Positions 1 through 9,733 of a DNA stretch of 39,030 nt are shown here, one piece after another. Source of the stretch: Spirochaetota bacterium (GTDB lineage Bacteria > Spirochaetota > Spirochaetia > Treponematales > Rectinemataceae); the NCBI GenBank assembly GCA_008080685.1, contig VKGY01000008.1, positions 3,452-42,481 of the forward strand. The letters are read 5' to 3'. The notes beneath the pieces are model-generated. The model was given only the letters and a program-made list of their open reading frames with translations, did no database searches and had not been told where the DNA came from. The position numbers were made by a program, and so were the translations under genes. Positions within the stretch are counted from its first letter, which is position 1. Every line of letters begins with the position of its first letter.

Positions 1-1424
1 CCCATCTGGATAGCTCGCAGATCCAATGCTTGGCAGGCAGCGGCCAATTCCAGGGCGATGACCCTCTGGGCATTGCCGACGATAGCCCGGGCTTTGCGGG
101 CCGCGATGGTTCCCATTGAAACATGGTCTTCCTGGTTGGCGCTGGAAGGAATGGAATCGACACTTGCCGGATGGGCAAGGGCTTTGTTTTCCGAAACCAA
201 AGCGGCTGCGACATACTGCACTATCATGAATCCTGAGTTTATGCCTCCGGAGATGGTGAGGAAGGCGGGCAGACCTTCCGAGAGGGCGGGATTGACCAGC
301 CGTTCAAGGCGGCGCTCCGATATGTTGGCCAGTTCGGCGCTGGCGATGGAGAGGAAGTCCATGGCCAAGGCGATAGGTTGGCCGTGAAAATTCCCGCCAG
401 AGATGATGTCCCCGGGGTCTCTCCCGTCTTCAGTTGCGATAGAACCCTCGAGCATGAGGGAGGGCTTGGGGAAAATGATGGGGTTGTCCGTGACGGCGTT
501 GAGTTCCCGGGCTAGGACCTGCTGCGCATAGGATAGGGCATCCCGGCTGGCGCCATGAACCTGGGGAATGCATCGCAAGGCATAGGCATCCTGGACCCTC
601 AACTCTCCCTGCCTGGTGACTAGGCGGGAATCCTCCAGCATGCGTCGCATCTCGGAAGCGCAGGCAATCTGGCCCGGCTGCCGGCGCAGTTCGTGTATCC
701 GGGGATCAAAGGCGTCGATAATGCCTCGCAAGGCTTGGGTGGTGAGGGCGGAAGCAAGCTGGGCTGTGGAATAGGCGAGGCAGGCGTCATGGACGGCCAA
801 TGCCCCGATGGCGGTCATGGCCTGGGTGCCGTTTATCAGGGCAAGGCCTTCCTTGGCTTCAAGAACAACGGGCTTCAATCCCGCCAGAGAGAGGGCTGTC
901 GAGCCGGCCATCCTCTCGCCCTTGTAGAGAGCCTCTCCCAGGCCGATCATCACAAGGGCAATGTGGGCCAAGGGAGCCAAGTCGCCTGAGGCGCCGAGGG
1001 AACCCTTCTCCGGCACGATTGGTATGACCTGGGCATTGAGCATGTCGACGAGAAGTTGCACAGTCTGAGGTCTGATCCCTGAGTTTCCCACCGCCAGGGC
1101 GTTTACCCGCAAGGCAATCATGGCCCGAACCACTTCCTGGGCAAGCGGTTCGCCCAGTCCGCAGGCATGGCTCATGATAAGATTCTTTTGGAGGATGGTA
1201 TTCTCTTCCTTGGAAATCACCACATTGCAGAATTTGCCGAATCCAGTGGTGATGCCGTAACGAACCAGTTCCTGATCCACGCAACGTTCTACCACCGCCC
1301 GTGAAGACCTCATCCGGGCGAAGGCCTCTTCATCGATTCCGACCCTCTTGCCGTCTCTCGCGATACGAACAAGATCTTCGATAGTAAGGGAGCACCCATC
1401 GAGCCTAATACCGTCCATGCCCAT
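1..1424 (-). CDS. hutH: Histidine ammonia-lyase, 3' end beyond window
   Basis: Reverse-strand translation from about 1424/1418 gives MGMDGIRLDGCSLTIEDLVRIARDGKRVG...ITTGFGKFCNVVISKEEN...GSLGASGDLAPLAH (MIO prosthetic group motif)...NQEDHVSMGTIAARKA. Open to the window edge, so absent from the ORF track. Confidence 0.95.
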   Translation of the reverse strand, partial: MGMDGIRLDGCSLTIEDLVRIARDGKRVGIDEEAFARMRSSRAVVERCVDQELVRYGITTGFGKFCNVVISKEENTILQKNLIMSHACGLGEPLAQEVVRAMIALRVNALAVGNSGIRPQTVQLLVDMLNAQVIPIVPEKGSLGASGDLAPLAHIALVMIGLGEALYKGERMAGSTALSLAGLKPVVLEAKEGLALINGTQAMTAIGALAVHDACLAYSTAQLASALTTQALRGIIDAFDPRIHELRRQPGQIACASEMRRMLEDSRLVTRQGELRVQDAYALRCIPQVHGASRDALSYAQQVLARELNAVTDNPIIFPKPSLMLEGSIATEDGRDPGDIISGGNFHGQPIALAMDFLSIASAELANISERRLERLVNPALSEGLPAFLTISGGINSGFMIVQYVAAALVSENKALAHPASVDSIPSSANQEDHVSMGTIAARKARAIVGNAQRVIALELAAACQALDLRAIQM

Positions 1425-1465
1425 CAGTATAGACAAAAATCCGCCGCCACGGATAGAGTAGGCCG

Positions 1466-2329
1466 ATGCACCTGACCAAAACGCTCGTGCCCCTCTTCGG
1501 CATTCTTGTGGCAATAATATGGGGCTTAACCTTCATTTCAATCAAAGTGTCCGTGAGGGAGCTGGGCCCTATGAGCCTGGCGCTTTCGCGCTTCCTGATC
1601 GCCAGCCTGATCCTGCCCTTGATCGCCGTGGCGTCGAAAACATCCCTGAAAATCAGGCTCAAAGACCTGCCCCTTCTGGCCTTTTCGGGATTGATGGGCA
1701 TAACGTTTTATTTCTTTTTCGAGAATAACGGGATCATGAAGCTCTCGGCTTCGGAATCCTCTATAATCATAGGCACCATCCCCGTCCTGACCCTTATCGT
1801 GGATTTTTTTATCTACAAGAGAAAGCCTACCACCGCCGTCATGGTTGGGATCTTTTTGTCATTCCTAGGGGTCGGCTTGATGGTGCTCCGCTCCGAGGCA
1901 GCGATGGTCTCTCCCGAGGGCTACTTCTTTATGGTTGGGGCGGCGGTGTCCTGGGTTCTGTACAGTTTCCTCACCAAGCCGCTTTCGGGAACCTATCCGC
2001 TTCTTGCCATCACCTTTTGGCAGATATTCTTCGGCACTCTGGGATGCCTGCCCTTCGCACTGGGGGAACGGCAGGATTATTCACAACTTTCCTTGCTAGT
2101 AATGCTTAATGTGGTGTACTTGGGAGTCCTCGCCTCGGCCTTCGGCTACTGGCTCTACGTGATTGTCCTGGACAACCTGGGCGCGAGCCGCTCCTCGGTG
2201 TTCATCAACCTGATTCCTGTGGTGTCCATCGTTGCGTCCTTCGCGCTTCTAGGTGAGCGGCTCGCGCCCCGTGACCATAGCGGGGGTCTACCTGGCAACC
2301 ACGACGCGGATCGGGCGGAATTAGGATAG
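1466..2329 (+). CDS. EamA/DMT-family permease; C-terminus apparently frameshifted
   Basis: ORF of 287 aa, ten-TM DMT pattern (VAIIWGLTFISIKVSV...). The C-terminal tail RDHSGGLPGNHDADRAELG is polar, while the +1 frame reads VTIAGVYLATTTRIGRN*. Confidence 0.85.
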   Translation: MHLTKTLVPLFGILVAIIWGLTFISIKVSVRELGPMSLALSRFLIASLILPLIAVASKTSLKIRLKDLPLLAFSGLMGITFYFFFENNGIMKLSASESSIIIGTIPVLTLIVDFFIYKRKPTTAVMVGIFLSFLGVGLMVLRSEAAMVSPEGYFFMVGAAVSWVLYSFLTKPLSGTYPLLAITFWQIFFGTLGCLPFALGERQDYSQLSLLVMLNVVYLGVLASAFGYWLYVIVLDNLGASRSSVFINLIPVVSIVASFALLGERLAPRDHSGGLPGNHDADRAELG

Positions 2330-2359
2330 CAAAAAATTGGATCGCCTGGCCATTTGGTC

Positions 2360-4540
2360 CTATTTCTGGCCCATGAGCAGGTGGTACGCCTCGTAGTCGC
2401 CTTTGGCCGCAAGGAGTTTTTCACGGATCACCTCGTCCCCCAGCACTGCGCCCAGGCTTGCCAAGACTTGCATGTGCGGCGCGTCATCCTTGGCCGGACT
2501 GGCTATGAGGGCGATGATCTTGCCGGGGCTTCCGTCCATGGTTCCAAAATCCACCCCTGTTTTATGCACGCCTATCGCCAGAGCCTGAGATTCCACGCCG
2601 GAGGTGCGGGCATGGGGAAGGGCTATCGAGTGTTCCATGCCTGTGCTCATCCTGCTTTCCCTCTCCAACGTGTCCTTCAGTAAGGCGCGGCTATCCGAGG
2701 TTTTCTGCGCGTGGGCCAGGAGATCCACCAATTCTCCTATCACTGCTTCCTTGCTGCTTCCCGAGAGATGCACGGTTACGCACCGGGGATCGAGGATTCT
2801 CCTAAAGCCTGAGTCCACCCGCCCTAACTCGATGTGGAGTTCCGTCCTGGATCTTTCCACATCGTAGTTTTTCTTCAGTGCCTCGAAGCTCGCGTCAAGC
2901 TTGACAAGGACTTCGTGGAGACTCGCGCGGACGAAGGGGATATCCTCCGGGGCGGTCTCTATGCAAAGGCTCTTGCCCTCGGAAACCAAGGAGATGGAGA
3001 TGTCGCCCTTGCGGATATGGCTGATCTCGTCCCGGATGCTCATCAGTTGGACAAAAAACCCTTCCCGCTCAAAATCGTGCAAAAGCGTGGAAGTAATCAG
3101 TTCGGCGATTTCGCCGCTTGGAAAATCGATCCTGATCGACTCAGAGTTGTAACTCTTGACAGGAACCTTGGTTCCCGGGCCCCCTTGAGCCAATACCCTA
3201 TTGAGCAGGGGCGGGGCGATGATGCTGGTGGCCATGATCATGATGATGACGACGCCGAATACGGAGGGCTCCAAAAATTCTCCCGCAAGCCCTATGCCGG
3301 CGATGATGAGGGCTACTTCGCCCCTGGGCACCATGCCTATTCCTATCCGCGTCGCGCCACGGAAATTGAAACCTAGGAAGAGGGCGGGAAGTCCGCATCC
3401 GATTATTTTTGAGGCCACCGCGGCGAAGGTGTACAGGAGGCCGAATACCAGAACGTGTAGGTTGATGATCTGTCGCATGTTTACGAGCATTCCCATGATC
3501 GCGAAGAAAATGGGCACGAAAAAGTCGTACAGCGGCTTGGTCTTGTCTTGGATGAGATAAGCTATGTCGGTTTTTGAGAGACTTATTCCTACGATGTAGG
3601 CGCCAATGATCATGGCAAGGCCTTGAAGTTCGAAGAATCCCGCAAGAAGGAAGGCAAGACCGAGGGCGAGGGTGGGGTAGGTGGTTTCTCCGCCAAGCCG
3701 CTTGAGAAAGGCGGAGATTTTTTTTCCAAATATCAAGCCTACGGCGGTGAATCCAAGCCAGATGGCGAAGGCCTTGGCCGCGATGATCGCGATGGCCCCC
3801 GAGGAAAGCTCTCCCTTGCCGCCTTTTGAGGCGCCACCTAAGACTGCCGCTAGGCCCATGACGACCGCTAAAAGCACAATGCCGAGGACATCGTCGAATA
3901 CAGCGGCTGCGAGGATGGTCACGCCTTCGGGAGAATCCATCTTCTTTCGATCCGAGAGGATTCGGGCTGTGATGCCAACAGAGGTGGCAGTGCTCATGAT
4001 ACCTAGGAACATGGCGCTGGGAGAAAAAAAGCCTCCTCCGGTGAGCAAGGCTCCAAGGCCTGCACCGGCGGCAAATGAGATTATGACACCCCCCAGTCCG
4101 ACGATGGTGCCGGCGACGGAGAAATGGATGAGCATGTCTATGTCTGTCTCAAGGCCAGAAGAAAAGAGGAGGATTATCGAGGCTATGGTGGAGAAGGCGT
4201 AGAGTACGGGGCTTATGGCGAAACCGTCGCCCAGAGGGAAAATGCCCTGGGGAAAACCCGGAAGGGCTATGGCTCCAGCGGCAAAGGGGCCTATTAGCAC
4301 GCCGGCTAGGAGTTCTCCTATCACCGAGGGAAGGCCAATTTTTTGAGCCGCTCCTCCGCCGAGCCGTACGGCGAAGATTATGAATGCCAATTGGAAAACG
4401 ATCAGGGTCATCTGCTCGCCCAGGCTTGACTCCTTGGCTGCTAAGGCGCTATCGGCTGCTGAGGCGCCATCGGCTGCTACTGCGCCGGTCAGGCAGAGGG
4501 CTGAGAAGAGGAGAATGGAGATAAGCCGCGTGACTTTCAT
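2360..4540 (-). CDS. Kef/NhaP-type cation:proton antiporter fused to C-terminal PTS EIIA (type 2) domain
   Basis: ORF; likely start MKVTRLISILLFSALC (signal-like). CPA2 antiporter TM region, then EIIA signature MEHSIALPHARTSGVESQALAIGV. Confidence 0.88.
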   Translation of the reverse strand: MKVTRLISILLFSALCLTGAVAADGASAADSALAAKESSLGEQMTLIVFQLAFIIFAVRLGGGAAQKIGLPSVIGELLAGVLIGPFAAGAIALPGFPQGIFPLGDGFAISPVLYAFSTIASIILLFSSGLETDIDMLIHFSVAGTIVGLGGVIISFAAGAGLGALLTGGGFFSPSAMFLGIMSTATSVGITARILSDRKKMDSPEGVTILAAAVFDDVLGIVLLAVVMGLAAVLGGASKGGKGELSSGAIAIIAAKAFAIWLGFTAVGLIFGKKISAFLKRLGGETTYPTLALGLAFLLAGFFELQGLAMIIGAYIVGISLSKTDIAYLIQDKTKPLYDFFVPIFFAIMGMLVNMRQIINLHVLVFGLLYTFAAVASKIIGCGLPALFLGFNFRGATRIGIGMVPRGEVALIIAGIGLAGEFLEPSVFGVVIIMIMATSIIAPPLLNRVLAQGGPGTKVPVKSYNSESIRIDFPSGEIAELITSTLLHDFEREGFFVQLMSIRDEISHIRKGDISISLVSEGKSLCIETAPEDIPFVRASLHEVLVKLDASFEALKKNYDVERSRTELHIELGRVDSGFRRILDPRCVTVHLSGSSKEAVIGELVDLLAHAQKTSDSRALLKDTLERESRMSTGMEHSIALPHARTSGVESQALAIGVHKTGVDFGTMDGSPGKIIALIASPAKDDAPHMQVLASLGAVLGDEVIREKLLAAKGDYEAYHLLMGQK

Positions 4541-4664
4541 ACGTGCCTCTAGCAATAAATGTAGCGTATTGGTAATAGATGCGCAATACGGCTTCGTATG
4601 CAAGTCTTTGAAATTGAATATCGCTCTTGCAAATAATCGGTCGCTTCTATACCCTAAATCCTGC

Positions 4665-5321
4665 ATGGTAGATCTATTATACGAAGACAAAGAAATCCTC
4701 GTTATCGATAAACCTGCCGGCCTTCCTTCCCAGCCTGGAGAGAGGGTTAAAAGCTCCGTCGTTTCCGTCTGCGAAGCTCAGTTTGGATTTCATCCCTTTC
4801 CCGTCCATCGCCTCGACAAAGAAACCGCCGGTTGCATGATCGTGGCCAAGGACAGCGCCTCCGCCACGCGCTGGGCCTTGAGGATAGGAATGAGGGACAT
4901 ACGGAAGAGGTACCGCGCCATCTGCTTGGGGGCTCCAGGCAAGGAAAAGGGTTCCTACTCCGATGATCTTCTGGTGGACGGCAAGGTGCACGCCGCGTGT
5001 ACCGAGTTTTTCGTCCTATCCCATTTTGGGAGCTTGGACGGGATACAAGGCTATTTTTCCCTTATGGAATTCGAGCTTGGCACGGGACGGATCCATCAGA
5101 TCCGACGCCATGCGGCGATGCACGGCCACCCGATTCTCTGGGACGATAAGTACGGCAATTTTCCCCTCAATCGCAGGCTGAAACGTGAACTTGGCATCGG
5201 AAGACTTCTGCTCTGGGCGTTCGCCCTGGATATTCCTGGATTCCCAACCCTCAGATCCGCCATGCCTGCTCATTTTTCGGCTTTCATGAAGGCATGGGAA
5301 TCCCCTCAGGAGACACAATAA
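4665..5321 (+). CDS. RNA pseudouridine synthase, RluA family
   Basis: Starts MVDLLYEDKEILVIDKPAGLPSQPGE; catalytic HRLDKETAG motif; GRIHQIRRHAAMHGHPILWDDKYG. Confidence 0.9.
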   Translation: MVDLLYEDKEILVIDKPAGLPSQPGERVKSSVVSVCEAQFGFHPFPVHRLDKETAGCMIVAKDSASATRWALRIGMRDIRKRYRAICLGAPGKEKGSYSDDLLVDGKVHAACTEFFVLSHFGSLDGIQGYFSLMEFELGTGRIHQIRRHAAMHGHPILWDDKYGNFPLNRRLKRELGIGRLLLWAFALDIPGFPTLRSAMPAHFSAFMKAWESPQETQ

Positions 5322-5713
5322 TGACTACGGCGAAACTTTTTATCCTTTCCCACGGTGCCGCCTGGGTCCTGCCGGACGGACGGGTGATCAAGATCCCCGG
5401 CTTCCATTCCTCGTGGCTCGCCTCCCACGGGGCGATCGCCGGAGGGGCGACCAATACAGGGGAGTTTGTTAAAAAAACCGGGTGGGTTTCCGCTGTCCTG
5501 CATGAGGAAGGATATCTCGAGCTCATCCTCCGAAGCTCAGCCGATCCTAGGCAGCGCGATTGCTTGTGGGGTATTCTCTCGGCCAACGCCGATTCCCTTC
5601 AGCGGGTAGTGGTCATGGTCTTGGACAAGGACGAGCACAAGACTTTCCTGAAACCCATGCCTGGATCGAGACAGGAATTCGAGGCCGTCATGGCCGGTCC
5701 TTCAGGGGTTTAG
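5321..5713 (+). CDS. Conserved hypothetical protein
   Basis: ORF starting MTTAKLFILSHGAAWVLPDG; start overlaps the upstream stop (TAATG). No recognised domain. Confidence 0.6.
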   Translation: MTTAKLFILSHGAAWVLPDGRVIKIPGFHSSWLASHGAIAGGATNTGEFVKKTGWVSAVLHEEGYLELILRSSADPRQRDCLWGILSANADSLQRVVVMVLDKDEHKTFLKPMPGSRQEFEAVMAGPSGV

Positions 5714-6496
5714 GGACAAATCTTTTATATCCAAGGCGAGCAATCTGGCGTTGCGGGGAGCGTTCGCCTTGGCATGGTTGTTGAACGCTACATACACCCG
5801 CTCGACTTTTTTGGAAAGGGAAATGAGCTTGCGCGCCCTTTCCTTGAGTTCCTTGGGGGAGTAGTCGTAGTCGTAGCGGGAGCTTGCGTTTCCTCCCCAC
5901 CAGGTGGCTTCGTTCCTGCCGTGGAGTCGGTAATAAACCATGGAGCTGGTGAGCCTGTCGGTCTCGGGCGGCAAGCCCTGCAGTTCCGGCCTATCGAGCA
6001 TGGCAAGGCAAATTTTCCTTTTCTGCAGCTCTTCGAAGACGCTTTCCTTGTACCAGGCGGAGTTTCGGAATTCCACCACCAAGGGAAAGGGCGAAAGGGC
6101 GTCGCAAAGCTGACCCAGGTAGCTCCTGTTTTCCGCAGTATAGGCGTAGCTATAGGGCAGCTGGATAAGAACTGCGGCTAGTTTCCCCCGGCTGCGCAAG
6201 GCTTCCGCGGCGAAGGAAAACCGCTGGGCGTCCTTGGTCCAATCCGGTCCTCTCTCGTGGGTGAGACCGCGGTAGGCTTTAAGGGAAAATAGGAATTCCG
6301 CGGGCGTTTGGGAAGCCATGGCTGTGAGGAGCTCTGGCTTAGGCATGGCATACCAGGAGTAGTCAATCTCCACGAAGGGGAAAATGAGGGAATAAAAGCG
6401 CAGGTATTCGGTCTGCCTAAGATCCTTGGGATAGAACAGCTCCCGCCATTCCGCATAGGAGTATCCGCAGGTTCCGACATAGAAGGTTGATTCCAT
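5702..6496 (-). CDS. DUF72 (YecE-like) family protein
   Basis: FYVGTCGYSYAEWRELFYPKDLRQTEYLRFYSLIFPFVEIDYSWY; LPYSYAYTAENRSYL; VVEFRNSAWY; VYVAFNNHAKANAPRNARLL. Confidence 0.92.
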   Translation of the reverse strand: MESTFYVGTCGYSYAEWRELFYPKDLRQTEYLRFYSLIFPFVEIDYSWYAMPKPELLTAMASQTPAEFLFSLKAYRGLTHERGPDWTKDAQRFSFAAEALRSRGKLAAVLIQLPYSYAYTAENRSYLGQLCDALSPFPLVVEFRNSAWYKESVFEELQKRKICLAMLDRPELQGLPPETDRLTSSMVYYRLHGRNEATWWGGNASSRYDYDYSPKELKERARKLISLSKKVERVYVAFNNHAKANAPRNARLLALDIKDLSLNP

Positions 6497-6575
6497 CTGG
6501 CCTCTGGGGCCAGTATATCATGTTGCATAGATTCCATGATATGGATATCTTTTTACAATCCGGAGGTGTAGGACG

Positions 6576-7169
6576 ATGATAATTAGCTTTATTGCCAAGG
6601 TTCTTGGCGCCGCCACGTCTTTTTACATGATCATCTGCGCACTTCGGGTCTTCATGACCTGGATGCCGGGCATGAATGTGGGGCGAGCGGGGGTTTTCGC
6701 AAAATCCATAGTCGATCCCTATCTGTCCTACTTTTCCAAATTCAAGCTTTTCAAGACTGAACGGGTGGATTTCAGCCCCATCGTAGCGCTCTCAGTCCTG
6801 TCCGTGGCAAACAACTTCTTCTCCTCCGTCGCAATATCCGGAAGGATTAGCCTTGGCTTTCTGGCCAGCCTTGTCCTCGGTGCATCCTGGTCAGCCGTTT
6901 CTTTTATACTTTCCTTCCTTGCCTTATGTACCCTGGCAAGGGTTCTTGTCCTGGTCTTCAAGTGGAACAGCTTCCATCCCCTCTGGAACGTGATCGACGC
7001 CATCGTCAATCCTGTCCTCCACGCAATCAACATGAGGATTTATCGAGGCCGAGCGGTGGATTATCTCCAGGGCCTCATCACGGGATTTATTTTCCTGGCG
7101 GTTCTCAGGGCAGCGGGCGGCGCCCTGGTGGGCCTTTTGTCACGGCTTTTGGCCTCCCTGCCCTTTTAA
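6576..7169 (+). CDS. YggT family membrane protein
   Basis: Duplicated YggT repeats (YMIICALRVFMTWMPG; ALCTLARVLVLVFKWNSFHPLWNVIDAIVNPVLHAI). Confidence 0.8.
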   Translation: MIISFIAKVLGAATSFYMIICALRVFMTWMPGMNVGRAGVFAKSIVDPYLSYFSKFKLFKTERVDFSPIVALSVLSVANNFFSSVAISGRISLGFLASLVLGASWSAVSFILSFLALCTLARVLVLVFKWNSFHPLWNVIDAIVNPVLHAINMRIYRGRAVDYLQGLITGFIFLAVLRAAGGALVGLLSRLLASLPF

Positions 7170-7182
7170 GGAGGTAAAGAGC

Positions 7183-7476
7183 ATGCTCGATTCCAAGTCG
7201 CGGAGTTTCTTGACCGGCCTTGCTTCCACAATACCGGCGGGTATCCATCTCGGGAAACAGGGACCGACCGAAGCCCTTGCAGTACAGCTGGCGACCCTGC
7301 TGGAACGGCACGAATTGGTGAAGCTTAAATTTGTCGACTTCAAGGACGACAAGAAAACCATCGCCGCCGATCTGTCCGTTGCCACCGCATCGGAGTTGGT
7401 ACGGGTCATCGGCAACATGGCCATCTTCTATAAGAAAAATCCCGATCCTGACAAGAGAACCATCAGGCTTCCGTAA
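7183..7476 (+). CDS. yhbY: YhbY/CRM-domain RNA-binding protein
   Basis: GIHLGKQGPTEALAVQLATLLERHELVKLKF...TASELVRVIGNMAIFYKKNPD; Shine-Dalgarno AAGGAGG upstream. Confidence 0.9.
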   Translation: MLDSKSRSFLTGLASTIPAGIHLGKQGPTEALAVQLATLLERHELVKLKFVDFKDDKKTIAADLSVATASELVRVIGNMAIFYKKNPDPDKRTIRLP

Positions 7477-9733
7477 CACCTCGCTTGACGAAGAGAGGAT
7501 AGGCCGCGGCCAAGAACTTAAGTCCCTTATAATGGAGATCCGGATCCAACAGGGCTTGGCTCAAGACCAATTCGGTCTGGGGATCCGTTCCTGTCCGGAC
7601 TATGAATCCCGCCATTCCCTTACCTGATTCTCCCTCTTCCCCGAAGAGGGTTTCCACGTCTTTCTGCCACTGCTCCAGGGTCCTGTTGTCCACGATTATG
7701 TCCGAAGCAGTGGATCTGAGCTGGGAAACCCCATCGTTCTCATCTTCCATGAATGCTGAATACAAGGGATAGAATTCCTTGGAAATTTCCATGATCGAAG
7801 CCATGGCGATGACGATTTCATCCGAGACGAAGGCGGGAGGATCGTCGTTCTTGAGGCTTGAGACCAGGGCGGGGAGGGAGTTTTTCGATTTCAGGACTTC
7901 CAGGGCGTAGGCGGCGGAGATCTTCACCCGGGGATTCTTGCTTTTCATGAGTATCGATTCGATGAGGGGTATAGACTCCTCGTCTCCGAGTTGCGCGAGG
8001 GAGATCATGACGCTGCCTTGCAGCATGTAGTCTTCGACTTCCAAGGACCTTCTCAAGGTGGGAATAGCCTCTGCCGTCCCATGCTTGCCCAGTATGCGGG
8101 CGGCCACGTAGGAGGTGGTGAAACTGTGGGTCTCCACTTCCTTAAGGAGAAAGCGTATTACTTTTTGGGATAGATGGGACATGGATTCGAAGGCTCGCAG
8201 AGCTTCCATCCTCACCTGGAACCGCGGTGACCTCAGGTAGTCCAGAAGTTCTTCCTGGGAAAGCAGGCTGGCCTTTCTTCCTAGTTCCTGGATGAGCTTC
8301 ACTTCCTGCTTGGGGTTGGCGCTCCTGTCCAGGCGCATGAGGAGGTCGAAGGCACGGAGATCCCTTAAGGAGAACATGACGCCCAGGGACTGGGTGACGC
8401 TGGCCGAGCCCAATCTCCGCAAGGCTTGCATGAAGTAGATCGAAATGCCAAGGAGGATGCATAGGAAGCCATAGAAGAGGCGGTAGGAGGCGGTGTGGCT
8501 GTATCCAAGAGCGCCAAAGCCGTCCAGCAAAAGCCCGCCGAATCCCGACCCTAGGGATCCTCCCAATCCAAAGGCGAAATAATAGATCACCGATAGGTCT
8601 AAAGTCTTTTCTTTTGGAACCAGGGAAAAATAGTAGGTTTGCCCGGCATTTTCTTCTCCTGCGAATCCGAAGGCGGAGATGAAATGGACACCGGCGAGAA
8701 AAAGAGCGGTTGCGGCGCTGGAAGAGAAGAACGCTGAGGTGCCGGGGATGAGGGCCATAGGCAGGAAGCTTACCAGCCCAATTGAGCTGAAGATGATGAA
8801 GAGGGGCTTCGAGCCCAGGCGGTCAACCACAAGCCTGGATAGGAGTCCCATGACCACCGAGCCCATGCTGGACAGGAGGGCGTAGACCATGACAGCGTCG
8901 TCGCCTTGGGAGAAAACATCCTTCGCGTAAACCGGGAGGAAGGATCTTCCCATGCCCGACACGAAGGACAAGGCCATGAAAAGAAAGATGAAGCGCCGAA
9001 AGGTTGGATCCTTGACGGCTTCCCTGGTGGTTTCCAGAAGAGAACTGCCCGAGTCGGGGTTGTAGTTTGTGGGTTCGGGGGTTTTGAGAAGGTAGTAGCA
9101 TCCTAAATACCCTGACCCTAGGCCGATGCACACACCCAGGGAATAGGACCAAGGCGTGGCGTTCTCGCCAAGGAAAAGGGCTACCAAGAGGCCGCTGGTC
9201 ATGGAGGCCAGGGAATTGATTATGGAAGTATTGGTCATGAATTCGCCGCGGTCCGAGCGGGGTTTTTCCCCGCCTCCGGTGGCGAGGAATCCCACCACGG
9301 GATTGTTGCCGATCAAGGCAATGCCCCTGAAAAAGGCGAATCCCGCCACGCCCGTGATGAGGAGGCCGATAGCGACACCGTTCATGCCCCGGGCGGCGAA
9401 GAGGGGGGCCATCAGGGTTGGGATGAAGGCGGTATATCTTCCAACCCACGCCCACCCGAAGGTCCAGACGATAGGTTTCTTCCTCACGACTTTCTTGCCG
9501 ATGGGCATCATGAAGAAGGTGGCGTAGGCAATGGCGTTTAACACCCCAACCAGGGCGTTGGAAGCGCCCATGCGGATTGCGAAGAGGGTTACGAAGGATC
9601 CTGAAAGAAACACGAAGGAAAAGGAATTTAGAAAATTGAAGGTATAGTAAGCTTTTCTCGCTTGTCCGAGCCTCTTTGGGGAAAGCGGGGAAGGTTTGGC
9701 CGCGCCGCCCCTTCTCTGTTCCTGACTAGCCAT
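7463..9733 (-). CDS. MFS transporter with C-terminal HEAT-repeat domain
   Basis: 12-TM MFS region, then helical repeats (LRSPRFQVRMEALRAFESMSHLSQKVIRFL; AARILGKHGTAEAIPTLRRSLE; GSVMISLAQLGDEESIPLIESIL). Likely start MASQEQRRG. Confidence 0.85.
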   Translation of the reverse strand: MASQEQRRGGAAKPSPLSPKRLGQARKAYYTFNFLNSFSFVFLSGSFVTLFAIRMGASNALVGVLNAIAYATFFMMPIGKKVVRKKPIVWTFGWAWVGRYTAFIPTLMAPLFAARGMNGVAIGLLITGVAGFAFFRGIALIGNNPVVGFLATGGGEKPRSDRGEFMTNTSIINSLASMTSGLLVALFLGENATPWSYSLGVCIGLGSGYLGCYYLLKTPEPTNYNPDSGSSLLETTREAVKDPTFRRFIFLFMALSFVSGMGRSFLPVYAKDVFSQGDDAVMVYALLSSMGSVVMGLLSRLVVDRLGSKPLFIIFSSIGLVSFLPMALIPGTSAFFSSSAATALFLAGVHFISAFGFAGEENAGQTYYFSLVPKEKTLDLSVIYYFAFGLGGSLGSGFGGLLLDGFGALGYSHTASYRLFYGFLCILLGISIYFMQALRRLGSASVTQSLGVMFSLRDLRAFDLLMRLDRSANPKQEVKLIQELGRKASLLSQEELLDYLRSPRFQVRMEALRAFESMSHLSQKVIRFLLKEVETHSFTTSYVAARILGKHGTAEAIPTLRRSLEVEDYMLQGSVMISLAQLGDEESIPLIESILMKSKNPRVKISAAYALEVLKSKNSLPALVSSLKNDDPPAFVSDEIVIAMASIMEISKEFYPLYSAFMEDENDGVSQLRSTASDIIVDNRTLEQWQKDVETLFGEEGESGKGMAGFIVRTGTDPQTELVLSQALLDPDLHYKGLKFLAAAYPLFVKRGVTEA

